A DNA stretch of 16,540 nucleotides. Source: Candidatus Hodarchaeota archaeon. GTDB lineage: Archaea > Asgardarchaeota > Heimdallarchaeia > Hodarchaeales > YT1-039. The stretch covers positions 1 to 16,540 of the forward strand of contig JAEOTF010000126.1 in the NCBI GenBank assembly GCA_016840025.1. The letters run 5' to 3'. This document shows, piece after piece, positions 1 to 7,600 of this stretch; the stretch's first letter is position 1, and each line of letters starts with the position of its first letter. A model generated the notes under the pieces. The model was not told the DNA's origin. It made no database searches and saw nothing but the letters and a program-made list of their open reading frames with translations. The position numbers and the translations under genes were made by a program.

Positions 1-111
1 GGATATGATAAACTATATGCAAAAAGCACAGAGACATATGCAAAAAGAGCAATTCAAACCCCGTTAATAGAATCATGGGATGTAGAATTAGACAGATTAT
101 GTATCATTTAG
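1..111 (+). CDS. C-terminal tail of an unidentified protein (5' end outside window)
   Basis: Frame 1 is open from the first base to a TAG at 109-111 and gives a 36-residue tail rich in charged residues and ending in DRLCII. I recognise no family. An open run of this length could occur by chance in AT-rich DNA, so this is a weak call. The DNA also holds a near-repeat, ATATGCAAAAAG at 16-27 and again at 37-48, which makes the peptide slightly repetitive (YAKS / YAKR). The next recognisable item is a transposase remnant on the opposite strand. Confidence 0.3.
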   Translation, partial: GYDKLYAKSTETYAKRAIQTPLIESWDVELDRLCII

Positions 112-130
112 TAAATTTTCTAAAATAATA

Positions 131-238
131 TCAGCTAACGTTTTTTCTGGAGCATAGCTTTTCAAAGGTTTTATTCAAAATAGTGCGCTGTGCTTTGTTC
201 GGATAGATGCGGAATTTAAACGCCTTATGGATTCGCAC
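131..238 (-). pseudogene. tnpB: N-terminal fragment of an IS605/IS1341-type TnpB
   Basis: Read on the minus strand from a GTG at 238, the frame encodes about 35 residues starting V/M-R-I-H-K-A-F-K-F-R-I-Y-P-N-K-A-Q, then LNKTFEKLC, and ends at a TGA (133-131). KAFKFRIYPNKAQ followed by L-N-K-T-F is the classic amino-terminus of TnpB, the RNA-guided nuclease of IS200/IS605 elements (family knowledge). Intact TnpB is roughly 350-450 residues and nothing further of it follows in any frame down to base 1, so only the start survives. A TATA-like TTTATAAAT on the minus strand near 290 could be its old promoter. The fragment is short, so homology rests on this one motif. Confidence 0.6.
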
Positions 239-377
239 AGCAAGGTCAAACCTGAGCAAAATAGTGCTTAAAGCAATAATGTCGGCATGATTTATAAGAA
301 AATTCACAGGGGGGATGTAAGTGAACCCTCTCTAATTTTGCGTTTTACCGGTTTTTTCGTTTCCGTTTAGTTTATGT

Positions 378-458
378 GAAGAAACTAACGCCTGAGATCA
401 GGCAATCCCGTATTTAACGTGAATAATTCATCCATCCCTTAAAAGAGATGGTTTTTTT
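378..458 (+). mobile_element. Possible right-end remnant of an IS605-type element
   Basis: Three things cluster here. At 378-395 the plus strand reads E-E-T-N-A-stop, reminiscent of the ETNACGD carboxy-terminus I associate with archaeal TnpB proteins. Overlapping it, GCCTGAGATCAGGC (390-403) is a perfect inverted repeat. At 432-451 a second imperfect hairpin (CCATCCC / GAGATGG around TTAAAA) is followed by seven T. TnpB 3' ends overlap structured right-end and guide-RNA sequences. The strand is opposite to the TnpB start at 238, so if real this is a second or inverted remnant. The call rests on weak similarity. Confidence 0.25.
432..458 (+). terminator. Hairpin followed by T7, terminator-like
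   Basis: The stem CCATCCC / GAGATGG (432-438 with 445-451, one mismatch) has a TTAAAA loop and is followed directly by TTTTTTT (452-458). It looks like an intrinsic terminator, or the end hairpin of the decayed insertion element. A T-run alone can terminate archaeal RNA polymerase. No intact plus-strand gene ends just upstream. Confidence 0.35.
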
Positions 459-519
459 GCACTTTCTTTGATAAAGATATCTGAAACCATAAAATACTCA
501 CTATATACTCGCTCTCCTC

Positions 520-535
520 AATAGCTTTCGCTATT
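520..535. promoter_or_regulatory. Perfect palindrome just upstream of the transporter promoter
   Basis: AATAGC-TTTC-GCTATT is a perfect 6-bp inverted repeat with a 4-base centre. It ends eight bases before the TATA-like box at 543, where an archaeal activator or repressor could touch the BRE/TATA complex. An operator role is inference. Confidence 0.3.
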
Positions 536-542
536 TAACCAG

Positions 543-550
543 CATATAAG
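543..550 (+). promoter_or_regulatory. TATA-like box for the EamA transporter
   Basis: CATATAAG lies 23-30 bp upstream of the ATG at 573, the usual archaeal distance from TATA box to transcription start, so the mRNA would be leaderless or nearly so. A weak SD-like AAGGA (559-563) lies nine bases before the ATG, so a slightly upstream transcription start is also possible. Confidence 0.45.
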
Positions 551-572
551 ACAAAATTAAGGATTTTCTAAG

Positions 573-1484
573 ATGACTGCAAATAACTCGACCCCTGAAA
601 GCATAGATACCGCGAGAATGGGTGATTACTTTCTTTTAGTAGTAGCAATGTTCTTTTGGGGAGGATCATGGGTAGCAGGAAAAATTGCCTCTGATCTCCA
701 GGCGCCATTAACAGTAGCTTTTTGGCGATTTTTTCTTGCTTCTATCCTCCTTTTGCCTATGTTATTATTGATTCAGAACTCTTCAATCAGATTCTCACTC
801 AAAGATATCCCCAATTACTTTACCCTTGGAGCCACAGGAGCTTTATGTTACAATTTCCTCTTCTTAGTAGGTCTTCGTTACACAACTGCTTCAAGTGGTT
901 CTTTAATAGCTGGGTCCAATCCCCTTCTGATCTCTTTTTTTGCAATTTTGTTTCTAGGAGAAGAACTAAAGCTAAAGAAAGTTATTGGGTTTTTATTTGG
1001 AGCTTCTGGTGTAATACTTGTAATTGGTACAGATGCACTCGAAGGGACTGGTTGGGAAGGAAATTTGCTAATTTTTGGTGGAATGATCGCGTGGGCAACA
1101 TATTCAACACGACTTAAACAGTTATATGCCCGGAATTCATCTCTCGAGTTGACTACATACGGTTGTATCTGTGGGGCAGTACTTCTTTTCCCTTTAGCGA
1201 TATTAGAATGGAATTTTGAGTTATATAATTTATCAGATAAGACAGTTGCAGGATGGGGTGCAATCATTTTTCTTGCAGTCTTTGCCACAACGATAGCTTT
1301 TACATTGTTTAATCGCAGTTTAGATAGATTAGGAAATAGTAGATCCGCAATATTCATAAATTTAGTTCCAATTTTTGGCACTATTCTTTCTGTACTGTTA
1401 TTAAATGAGACAATAACATTACTCAAGGTTTTGGGTTTACTTTTTGTTATTAGTGGAGTAATTACGGTTAATCGGTCTGAGTAG
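573..1484 (+). CDS. EamA-family (drug/metabolite transporter superfamily) permease
   Basis: This is a 303-residue integral membrane protein of the usual size for the ten-helix DMT carriers. It is built from two EamA repeats (about residues 18-153 and 163-300). After a short polar N-terminus, hydrophobic segments follow regularly, e.g. around 18-38, 46-66, 80-102 and 108-128. The first repeat starts with the typical F-W-G-G-S-W motif and has F-L-G-E-E-L near its last helices. The second has L-L-N-E-T-I at the equivalent place, the conserved acidic position of the family. Members export amino acids, metabolites or drugs; the substrate cannot be read from sequence. The neighbouring PLP enzyme and hydrolase make amino-acid-related export plausible (inference). 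The stop is TAG. A spacer of 197 bp separates it from the next gene. Confidence 0.9.
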   Translation: MTANNSTPESIDTARMGDYFLLVVAMFFWGGSWVAGKIASDLQAPLTVAFWRFFLASILLLPMLLLIQNSSIRFSLKDIPNYFTLGATGALCYNFLFLVGLRYTTASSGSLIAGSNPLLISFFAILFLGEELKLKKVIGFLFGASGVILVIGTDALEGTGWEGNLLIFGGMIAWATYSTRLKQLYARNSSLELTTYGCICGAVLLFPLAILEWNFELYNLSDKTVAGWGAIIFLAVFATTIAFTLFNRSLDRLGNSRSAIFINLVPIFGTILSVLLLNETITLLKVLGLLFVISGVITVNRSE

Positions 1485-1533
1485 TTAAGATTTCTATTTA
1501 GAATCCCACATAATTTGTTTCTTTCCAAAAGAT

Positions 1534-1572
1534 GTTACTTCTAATGGTGTTTTATAGAAAATTAGTAACACC
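1534..1572. repeat. Two overlapping inverted repeats around a TATA-like sequence
   Basis: GTTACT (1534-1539) pairs with AGTAAC (1564-1569), and GGTGTT (1546-1551) pairs with AACACC (1567-1572). The two right arms share AAC, so only one pairing can form at a time. The TATA-like TTTATAG (1551-1557) begins within the inner repeat. This could be an operator or alternative RNA structure ahead of the PLP-enzyme operon, or chance. It lies about 110-150 bp before the ATG at 1682. Confidence 0.3.
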
Positions 1573-1668
1573 CTAAAATAACTTAAACTGAGATAAAGAA
1601 ATACGGAAGTAGTTTGAAAACCTTTAGTTAGTTGTGGACTCATCCATGTAGACTTTCCATTAAAAAAC

Positions 1669-1674
1669 GAAGGT
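1669..1674 (+). promoter_or_regulatory. Shine-Dalgarno of the PLP enzyme gene
   Basis: GAAGGT ends seven bases before the ATG at 1682 and matches the core of the GGAGGT consensus. It supports this start and shows that this gene is translated from a leadered mRNA. Confidence 0.6.
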
Positions 1675-1681
1675 ATGAGAT

Positions 1682-3145
1682 ATGATTGATCTAACAATTC
1701 AAAAAGAACGACTTGAAAAAACGATACAACGTGCTCGAGAACGTAATATTATTATTCCCACCTTTGCTCAACAGAAGGATCCCACCCTCATTCCCAGACA
1801 AATTAAAGATGAATTGAAAGATATTGGTCTATGGGATATTCACCCAAGAAACCTATTCAGAATTACTTGGAAGAATGAACCTATTCCTAAGGGAGGTGGT
1901 TTTAATGGTGTTAATTATTTAGAACTACCACCTGAACTAACAGGAGTGGAAGCACGAATTATCGCTTTAGTGGGAAAATGGTTTCCTACAGGAGCCCATA
2001 AAGTAGGAGCAAGTTTTGGATGTTTAGTACCACGACTCATAACAGGTCAGTTTGATCCTACAAGTCAAAAGGCGGTTTGGCCTTCAACCGGTAATTATTG
2101 TCGGGGAGGAGCCTATGATTCCAAACTACTAGCGACAGATTCTATTGCAATTCTTCCCGAAGAAATGAGCCGCGAACGATTTGATTGGCTACAAACAGTG
2201 GCAAGTGAAGTTATTGCGACACCGGGTGGAGAAAGCAATGTCAAAGAAATTTTTGATAAGTGCCACGAACTAATGAGGGAACGGGGTGATGACATTGTTA
2301 TTTTTAACCAATTTGATGAGTTTGGAAACCATTTATGGCATTATGAAGTTACAGGAAACGCTATGATGGAAGTACTTGATAAAGAACTTGGTAGTGGCAA
2401 TTTTAGCGGTGGTTGTTTTACTACAGGATCAGCAGGTACGATAGGTACAGGAGATTTCTTGAAAGAACACTATCCAAGATCAAAAATAGTAGCTGGAGAG
2501 TCACTCCAATGTCCTACGTTATTGTTAAATGGGTATGGCTACCATAGGATAGAGGGTATTGGGGATAAACATGTGCCATGGATTCATAATGTGAAAAACA
2601 CAGATTTCATTATCGCTATTGATGATCAGGATTGTATGAATTTAGTTCGTTTATTCAATGAACCCGCAGGACATAAATATCTCAGGGAAGAAGGAGTTCC
2701 TGAAGAAATTATTAGCCAACTTCATTTATTAGGTATTTCAAGTATTGCTAATGGCTTAATGGCGATCAAATTCGCAAAATACTACGAATTAACTCAAAAA
2801 GATATAATTTTAACAGTTTTTACAGATTCTATGGAACTTTACCAATCTAGAATTAAAGAATTAAGAATAGAATACGGTAAATATTCCGATCGTGACGCTG
2901 CAGTTGATTTTCATCGTTCACTCAAAGAAATAAAGATAGATAGCATGTTGGAATTAAATTACCTGCAAAAGAAAAGAATCCATCATTTGAAATATTATAC
3001 TTGGATTGAGCAACAGGGGAGGAAGCAAGAAGAGTTGGATCGCCAATGGTATGACTATGATAACTATTGGGAATCAATCCATAAAATCACACCAAAGCTC
3101 GATGATTTGATTACTGAATTCAATGAACAAGTAGGATTAATCTAG
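1682..3145 (+). CDS. PLP-dependent fold-type-II lyase/synthase family protein (tryptophan synthase beta/cysteine synthase-like)
   Basis: This is a 487-residue cytosolic enzyme. The fold-type-II PLP landmarks are visible in order: the probable Schiff-base lysine K107 in P-T-G-A-H-K-V-G-A-S, the substrate-binding loop P-S-T-G-N-Y (134-139), and the glycine-rich phosphate loop T-T-G-S-A-G-T-I-G (247-255). This fold carries out beta-elimination or beta-replacement on amino acids. The protein is longer than cysteine synthases (about 300 residues), with an N-terminal extension of about 75 residues and a charged C-terminal helical region from about 380. It is therefore not simply CysK, and the exact reaction is unknown. 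An M20 hydrolase follows after 42 bp on the same strand, an arrangement reminiscent of bacterial ygeX (diaminopropionate ammonia-lyase)-ygeY (M20) pairs. A shared amino-acid-degradation role is inference. The stop is TAG. Confidence 0.82.
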   Translation: MIDLTIQKERLEKTIQRARERNIIIPTFAQQKDPTLIPRQIKDELKDIGLWDIHPRNLFRITWKNEPIPKGGGFNGVNYLELPPELTGVEARIIALVGKWFPTGAHKVGASFGCLVPRLITGQFDPTSQKAVWPSTGNYCRGGAYDSKLLATDSIAILPEEMSRERFDWLQTVASEVIATPGGESNVKEIFDKCHELMRERGDDIVIFNQFDEFGNHLWHYEVTGNAMMEVLDKELGSGNFSGGCFTTGSAGTIGTGDFLKEHYPRSKIVAGESLQCPTLLLNGYGYHRIEGIGDKHVPWIHNVKNTDFIIAIDDQDCMNLVRLFNEPAGHKYLREEGVPEEIISQLHLLGISSIANGLMAIKFAKYYELTQKDIILTVFTDSMELYQSRIKELRIEYGKYSDRDAAVDFHRSLKEIKIDSMLELNYLQKKRIHHLKYYTWIEQQGRKQEELDRQWYDYDNYWESIHKITPKLDDLITEFNEQVGLI

Positions 3146-3170
3146 ATACAGGATTTATACTGATTTTATA

Positions 3171-3178
3171 AAAGGTGA
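3171..3178 (+). promoter_or_regulatory. Shine-Dalgarno of the M20 hydrolase gene
   Basis: AAAGGTGA lies nine bases before the ATG at 3188 and pairs well with the end of 16S rRNA. It selects 3188 over the out-of-frame ATG at 3183 and shows that the gene is translated from the transcript of the upstream PLP gene. Confidence 0.6.
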
Positions 3179-3187
3179 ATTAATGTT

Positions 3188-4531
3188 ATGGATATTTTTG
3201 AAACTTTAAAGACCTTAATAGCTTTAAAAACAGTCAATGATCCTGAAAAAGGTCTTTTTCCTAAGGAGCAGGACTTGATTAGCTTAAGAGATATGATGGT
3301 TAATATTGGTTTAAATGTAGAACAATTTACTTCTGATGGTTTTATCACCTATTCAGGGACAATTGGAGAGGGAGACCCTCATGTGCTTCTAATTGGGCAC
3401 ATAGATGTTGTCCCATTTGATGTAAAATCTTGGAAGACAGAGGATCCAATGATATTATCGCGAGACAAAACAAATCCGAACATTGCATATGGACGAGGAG
3501 CTCATGACTGCAAGGGTGGAGTAGTTGCAATGCTCTATGCAGCGGAAGCCTTAATAAAGCAGGGATATAAGAAGGGGAAAGTTAGCTTTGTGATAACATC
3601 TGATGAAGAAATAGGAGGAGCAAATGGAGCGGGTGCGTGGGCAGATGAGCTAGAAACGCGAGATGATCTTCCAGACTATCTAATTAATTCAGATGGAGGT
3701 GTTGATATGAAACTCGTGTCACGACGGCGAGGGGTTACTCGAGTAGAAATACTAGCGCCACCATCTTGGGAAGATTGTGCGGGACATGTCCAAGAAGAGA
3801 CATTTAAGACTATTATCACAGGTGAGAAGACCTTACATTCAGCTTATTGGCGACCAGGGAGTGATATCCATTGTGTATTAGCAGCATCCAAGATAGTTCA
3901 GAAAGAAGGTCGTTATGTTCTAGATGTTACTGGTAATTTTTTAAAGGCCAATATCCTACCTGAAGAAGTTACTATACAGACACTTATCCCCGATAGAAAC
4001 GGCTCAATCATGAAAGTAGACAGAAACTTCTCTAAAATTTTCAAACTTCTAACTAGAGCCTCTAGGCTTTGCTTTCCCATGGATCTACCCTCAGATTATG
4101 GTATTAATATTAGTCCAAATATCATCAATCACAATCCAGAAGGAACACGCGTTGTCTTTGATATAAGATCTTTCAATTCTACAAGCGACCCCGTCGAATC
4201 TGCATTCAAACAATGTTTTGCAGAGATACCAAACATCAAAATACTTGCTAGTTTTGGTGGTGGTTACTCATACACCCCAAAAGACTCTGTATTAGTTAAC
4301 AAAGCAGTTGAAGCAGCTAAACTGGTGGGAATTGATCCTACGCATATTGAACAGGAAGGAGCAACAGATTCACGTTTCTTCTCAAATGAACAACGAAAAA
4401 TCCCTAGCATCGAATTGGGTCCACTGGGTGGAAATATCCATGGACATAATGAATGGGTTGATCTAAACTCAATTTCCAAAGTTGGGAGGTTTTATGAACA
4501 ACTAGTCTTTCACTTATTAGGTTCAGAATAA
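3188..4531 (+). CDS. M20-family zinc amidohydrolase/peptidase (ArgE/DapE/ACY1/CPG2 superfamily)
   Basis: This 447-residue protein has the full M20 metal-site signature. H71-x-D73 lies in L-L-I-G-H-I-D-V-V-P. The bridging aspartate D107 is in G-R-G-A-H-D-C-K-G-G. The general-base/metal pair E140-E141 is in S-D-E-E-I-G-G, and D169 is in N-S-D-G-G. A late histidine, H418, is in N-I-H-G-H-N-E-W. The middle part (about 190-320) is the inserted dimerisation domain, with a tryptophan/cysteine-rich stretch before the usual small-residue/His segment (L-H-S-A-Y). The family hydrolyses N-acyl amino acids, dipeptides or carbamoyl compounds with two zinc ions in the cytosol. The substrate is not predictable here. 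It is almost certainly co-transcribed with the PLP enzyme upstream and may supply or clear an amino-acid derivative for it (inference). It is convergent with the sensor gene, 80 bp away. Confidence 0.88.
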   Translation: MDIFETLKTLIALKTVNDPEKGLFPKEQDLISLRDMMVNIGLNVEQFTSDGFITYSGTIGEGDPHVLLIGHIDVVPFDVKSWKTEDPMILSRDKTNPNIAYGRGAHDCKGGVVAMLYAAEALIKQGYKKGKVSFVITSDEEIGGANGAGAWADELETRDDLPDYLINSDGGVDMKLVSRRRGVTRVEILAPPSWEDCAGHVQEETFKTIITGEKTLHSAYWRPGSDIHCVLAASKIVQKEGRYVLDVTGNFLKANILPEEVTIQTLIPDRNGSIMKVDRNFSKIFKLLTRASRLCFPMDLPSDYGINISPNIINHNPEGTRVVFDIRSFNSTSDPVESAFKQCFAEIPNIKILASFGGGYSYTPKDSVLVNKAVEAAKLVGIDPTHIEQEGATDSRFFSNEQRKIPSIELGPLGGNIHGHNEWVDLNSISKVGRFYEQLVFHLLGSE

Positions 4532-4611
4532 TATCATTGCTGTGTTGTTTCTTAAAAAATATCTAAGATAGGTTCTACATAAGCTGACGAAGTAGTACGG
4601 TTAGATCATTG

Positions 4612-7600
4612 TTATTGGCGTTTAATAGAGGAATCACCTAGAATCCCCTGAATAATGTCATTAATATGAATTACTTTTTCTAGCAATAGCTGTAAACGTT
4701 TTTTCCCATCAGTGTCGAACATATCTAAGTAATCAGTTATTAACCAATCGACTATGTACTTAATACCTCGAAGAGAGGTTTTTAAATCTTGTGAGATGAA
4801 TTTTACGAATTCTGAGAGGTCCGCATTAACACGTTTGAGTTCCTGAAGTAACCTAAGATTATCTTCTTCCCTTTTCTTTTGATTAGTGAAATCAACTAAT
4901 GTAATAAAAGCAGCAGGCTTATCTTCATAATTAATAATTGAGGCAAAAATATCTGCCCATATATATGCTCTTTCCTTAGATAGTAGACGAAGTTGAAAAC
5001 GTGGAGCATAATTAACTATATCCCCTGTTTGAAGCTTTAACAATTGTTCTTTGGCAAAAGAAACGTCATCTGGATAGGTATGCTCTAAAATATCCACCGT
5101 AGTCCAGTTTGTCATTTCTTCCTTGGTATATCCACTTAATTGAGAAAGAGCAGTATTAACATATATCATTTTATTCTCTTGGATTATTGCTGCTCCCACT
5201 AAAGATGATTCTGAAAGAACTCGGAATTTTTCTTCACTATTTCGCAGAGACTTCTCTACTTGCTTTTGTTCAGTAAGATCAATAACGGATATAATTACTT
5301 TTGATAGAGTATCTTCATATCCAGTAGCAACAACAGCTTCCAGTTTAATATGTAATCGTTTTCCTTGTAATGTGTAGTTAATTCCCTCGGTCTCAAAGGA
5401 AGTATGACCTTCTGCAATGGCAATCAGTTCATTCTCGAATACAGAATAGGATTCTTCACCAAAAATTGTATTTAGATTTGTTAATAGCTCTTCACGATGA
5501 TTAGCTCCATATAATTGCATGGTGGCGGGATTTATATCAATTATCTTAATAAGTGAGGCACATTTGATTACTTCTTCTGGATGTATCTCAAAATACTCTC
5601 TAAAATCAGTAATCCCCCTATTCTGTAAAGAATTGAGATAATGTTTAACGGCAGAAAAATCTTCTTCCCACAGAGAAATAGGAGACTCCTCAAATAACTG
5701 TCGATATCTATGCTCACTCTCACGATACTTCTGTTCTGAGCTTTGAGACTCCTCAAATAACTGTCGATATCTATGCTCACTCTCACGATACTTCTGCTCT
5801 GAGCTTTTTACTTTCGCCTCAACTTTTTTACGGCCCGTGATATCAATTATTGATGCAAGAACAGCGGGTTTCCCTTGATAATTAATTGTCTTTGAGAAGA
5901 TTTCCACCCATTTGATTTCATTTGAAGGCATCATTAATCGGAAATGATATCGGGGAACAACTCCTATTTTTTCTCCAGTTTGTTTCATTCGCATTTGTTT
6001 GGTTGCAAATGAGAGGTCGTCTGGATGAATAATTTTCAAAATATCATTAGTAGTCCAATGTATGACCTTTTTTTTAGGACGTCCAAGGATTTTGACCATT
6101 GTATTGTTAATGTACTTTAACTGATTTTCTTGAAGGATGGCTATCCCAATTAAAGACGACTCGGCTAGTGATCGGAATTTTTGTTCGCTCTCCTGCAATT
6201 TACTTTCTGCTTCTCTACGTTCGGTATTGTCGATCACAGTTATCAGTATAGCGGAGTTACTCTGATAGAAGATTGTTCTCGAATGCACCTCTATCCATCT
6301 AAGTTCCTTCGTTTTAGTAAATATACGGCATTGATAACGTGAAACTACCTTCCCTATTTCTTCAGCCTGCTTTTTTAACATTTGATCTTTTACATATGGT
6401 AAATCATCAGGATGAATCATTTTGAAAAGGTCATTTGTAGTCCAACATGCGATCTCATCCTTTGGATAGCCACTGATCCTGGTAAGTGCGTCATTAACAT
6501 AGCTAATAGCATTTTCTTGAAAAATTGCAATCCCTACCAACGCTGATTCGGCTAATAGTCGGAATTTTTCTTCACTTTCAGATAGTGCCGCATTACTCCA
6601 TTCGAGTTTTTCAAGTAACAGCTTATTATCTTCTTCTCTTTGTTTTTGGTCAGTGATGTCAACAATTGACCCGATACTCGCCAGTTCACCTTGATAAGTG
6701 GTTATAGCCGAAAAGATTTCTACCCATTTGATTTTATTCGTTTTTGTGATTAGACGGAGTGGATATCGGGAAATTGCTACGTTTTCATCACTACTTTGTC
6801 TCTTCAGGAGCTGCTTCTTTACAAATGCTATATCCTCAGGATATATAGGTTTAAAAATGTCACTCGCGGACCAACCTAGCGCTTCTTCTTTTGAATAGCC
6901 GATTAATTGTAGTAATGCCTTGTTTACATACTTTATTTGGTAATTTTGGAAAATGACTAGTCCTACCGATGAGGATTCTGCCAGTACTCGGAATTTTTCT
7001 TCATTTTCGCGTAATTCGACATTAATTCTTTCTAACTCATGAAGTAGTGTTAACTTCTCTTTTGCTCGCTTTTGCTCGGTAATATCACGGCCAATCCCGC
7101 GAAAACCGATGGGAACATTTGTGGAATCATATATCAGAGATACTGAGACTTCAAGATAGCGTTTAGTCCCATCTTTTCTAATGAACTCCCAATCAATACC
7201 TCGAACTGGTTTTCTTGTCCGATAAACGTCATTAAAAAGCTTAAAAACTTTCTTAGCGTTCTTCTCATCCATATAATCCCGATTATTCGTACCTAATAAT
7301 TCATCTGAAGGATATCCAAGAATTGTGCACATTGAAGCATTGAAAAACGTCAAATTTCCAGCAAGGTCGACCTCATAGTAGCCATCTTCAATACTTTCAA
7401 GGATTGTGCGATACTTCGCTTCACTTACGTTAAGAGCAGCTTCAGCTTGGCTACGTTCTGTAATATCTCGAACAATACTTTGAGAATACAAAGGATTCCC
7501 TTTTGAATCCTTAACCACCATCAGGGCAACTTCACCAATGAATTCTGTCCCATCTTTTCTACGGAAACGTCTTTCGTAAATTGGAATTGTTTCACCTATT

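Noticed and set aside
878..1528. 216-codon minus-strand open frame opposite the EamA gene
   Set aside because: It is fully antisense to a clear ten-helix transporter, has no recognisable motif and no promoter; it is a reading-frame shadow.
1482..1544. Readthrough of the TAG ending the transporter gene, as a sign of pyrrolysine use
   Set aside because: The protein already has the full family length, and the frame downstream shows no family-like sequence.
4532..4611. Possibility that a frameshift hides a HATPase domain after the sensor's stop
   Set aside because: Only 80 bp separate the stop from the convergent M20 gene, too little for the roughly 110-150 residue domain in any frame.
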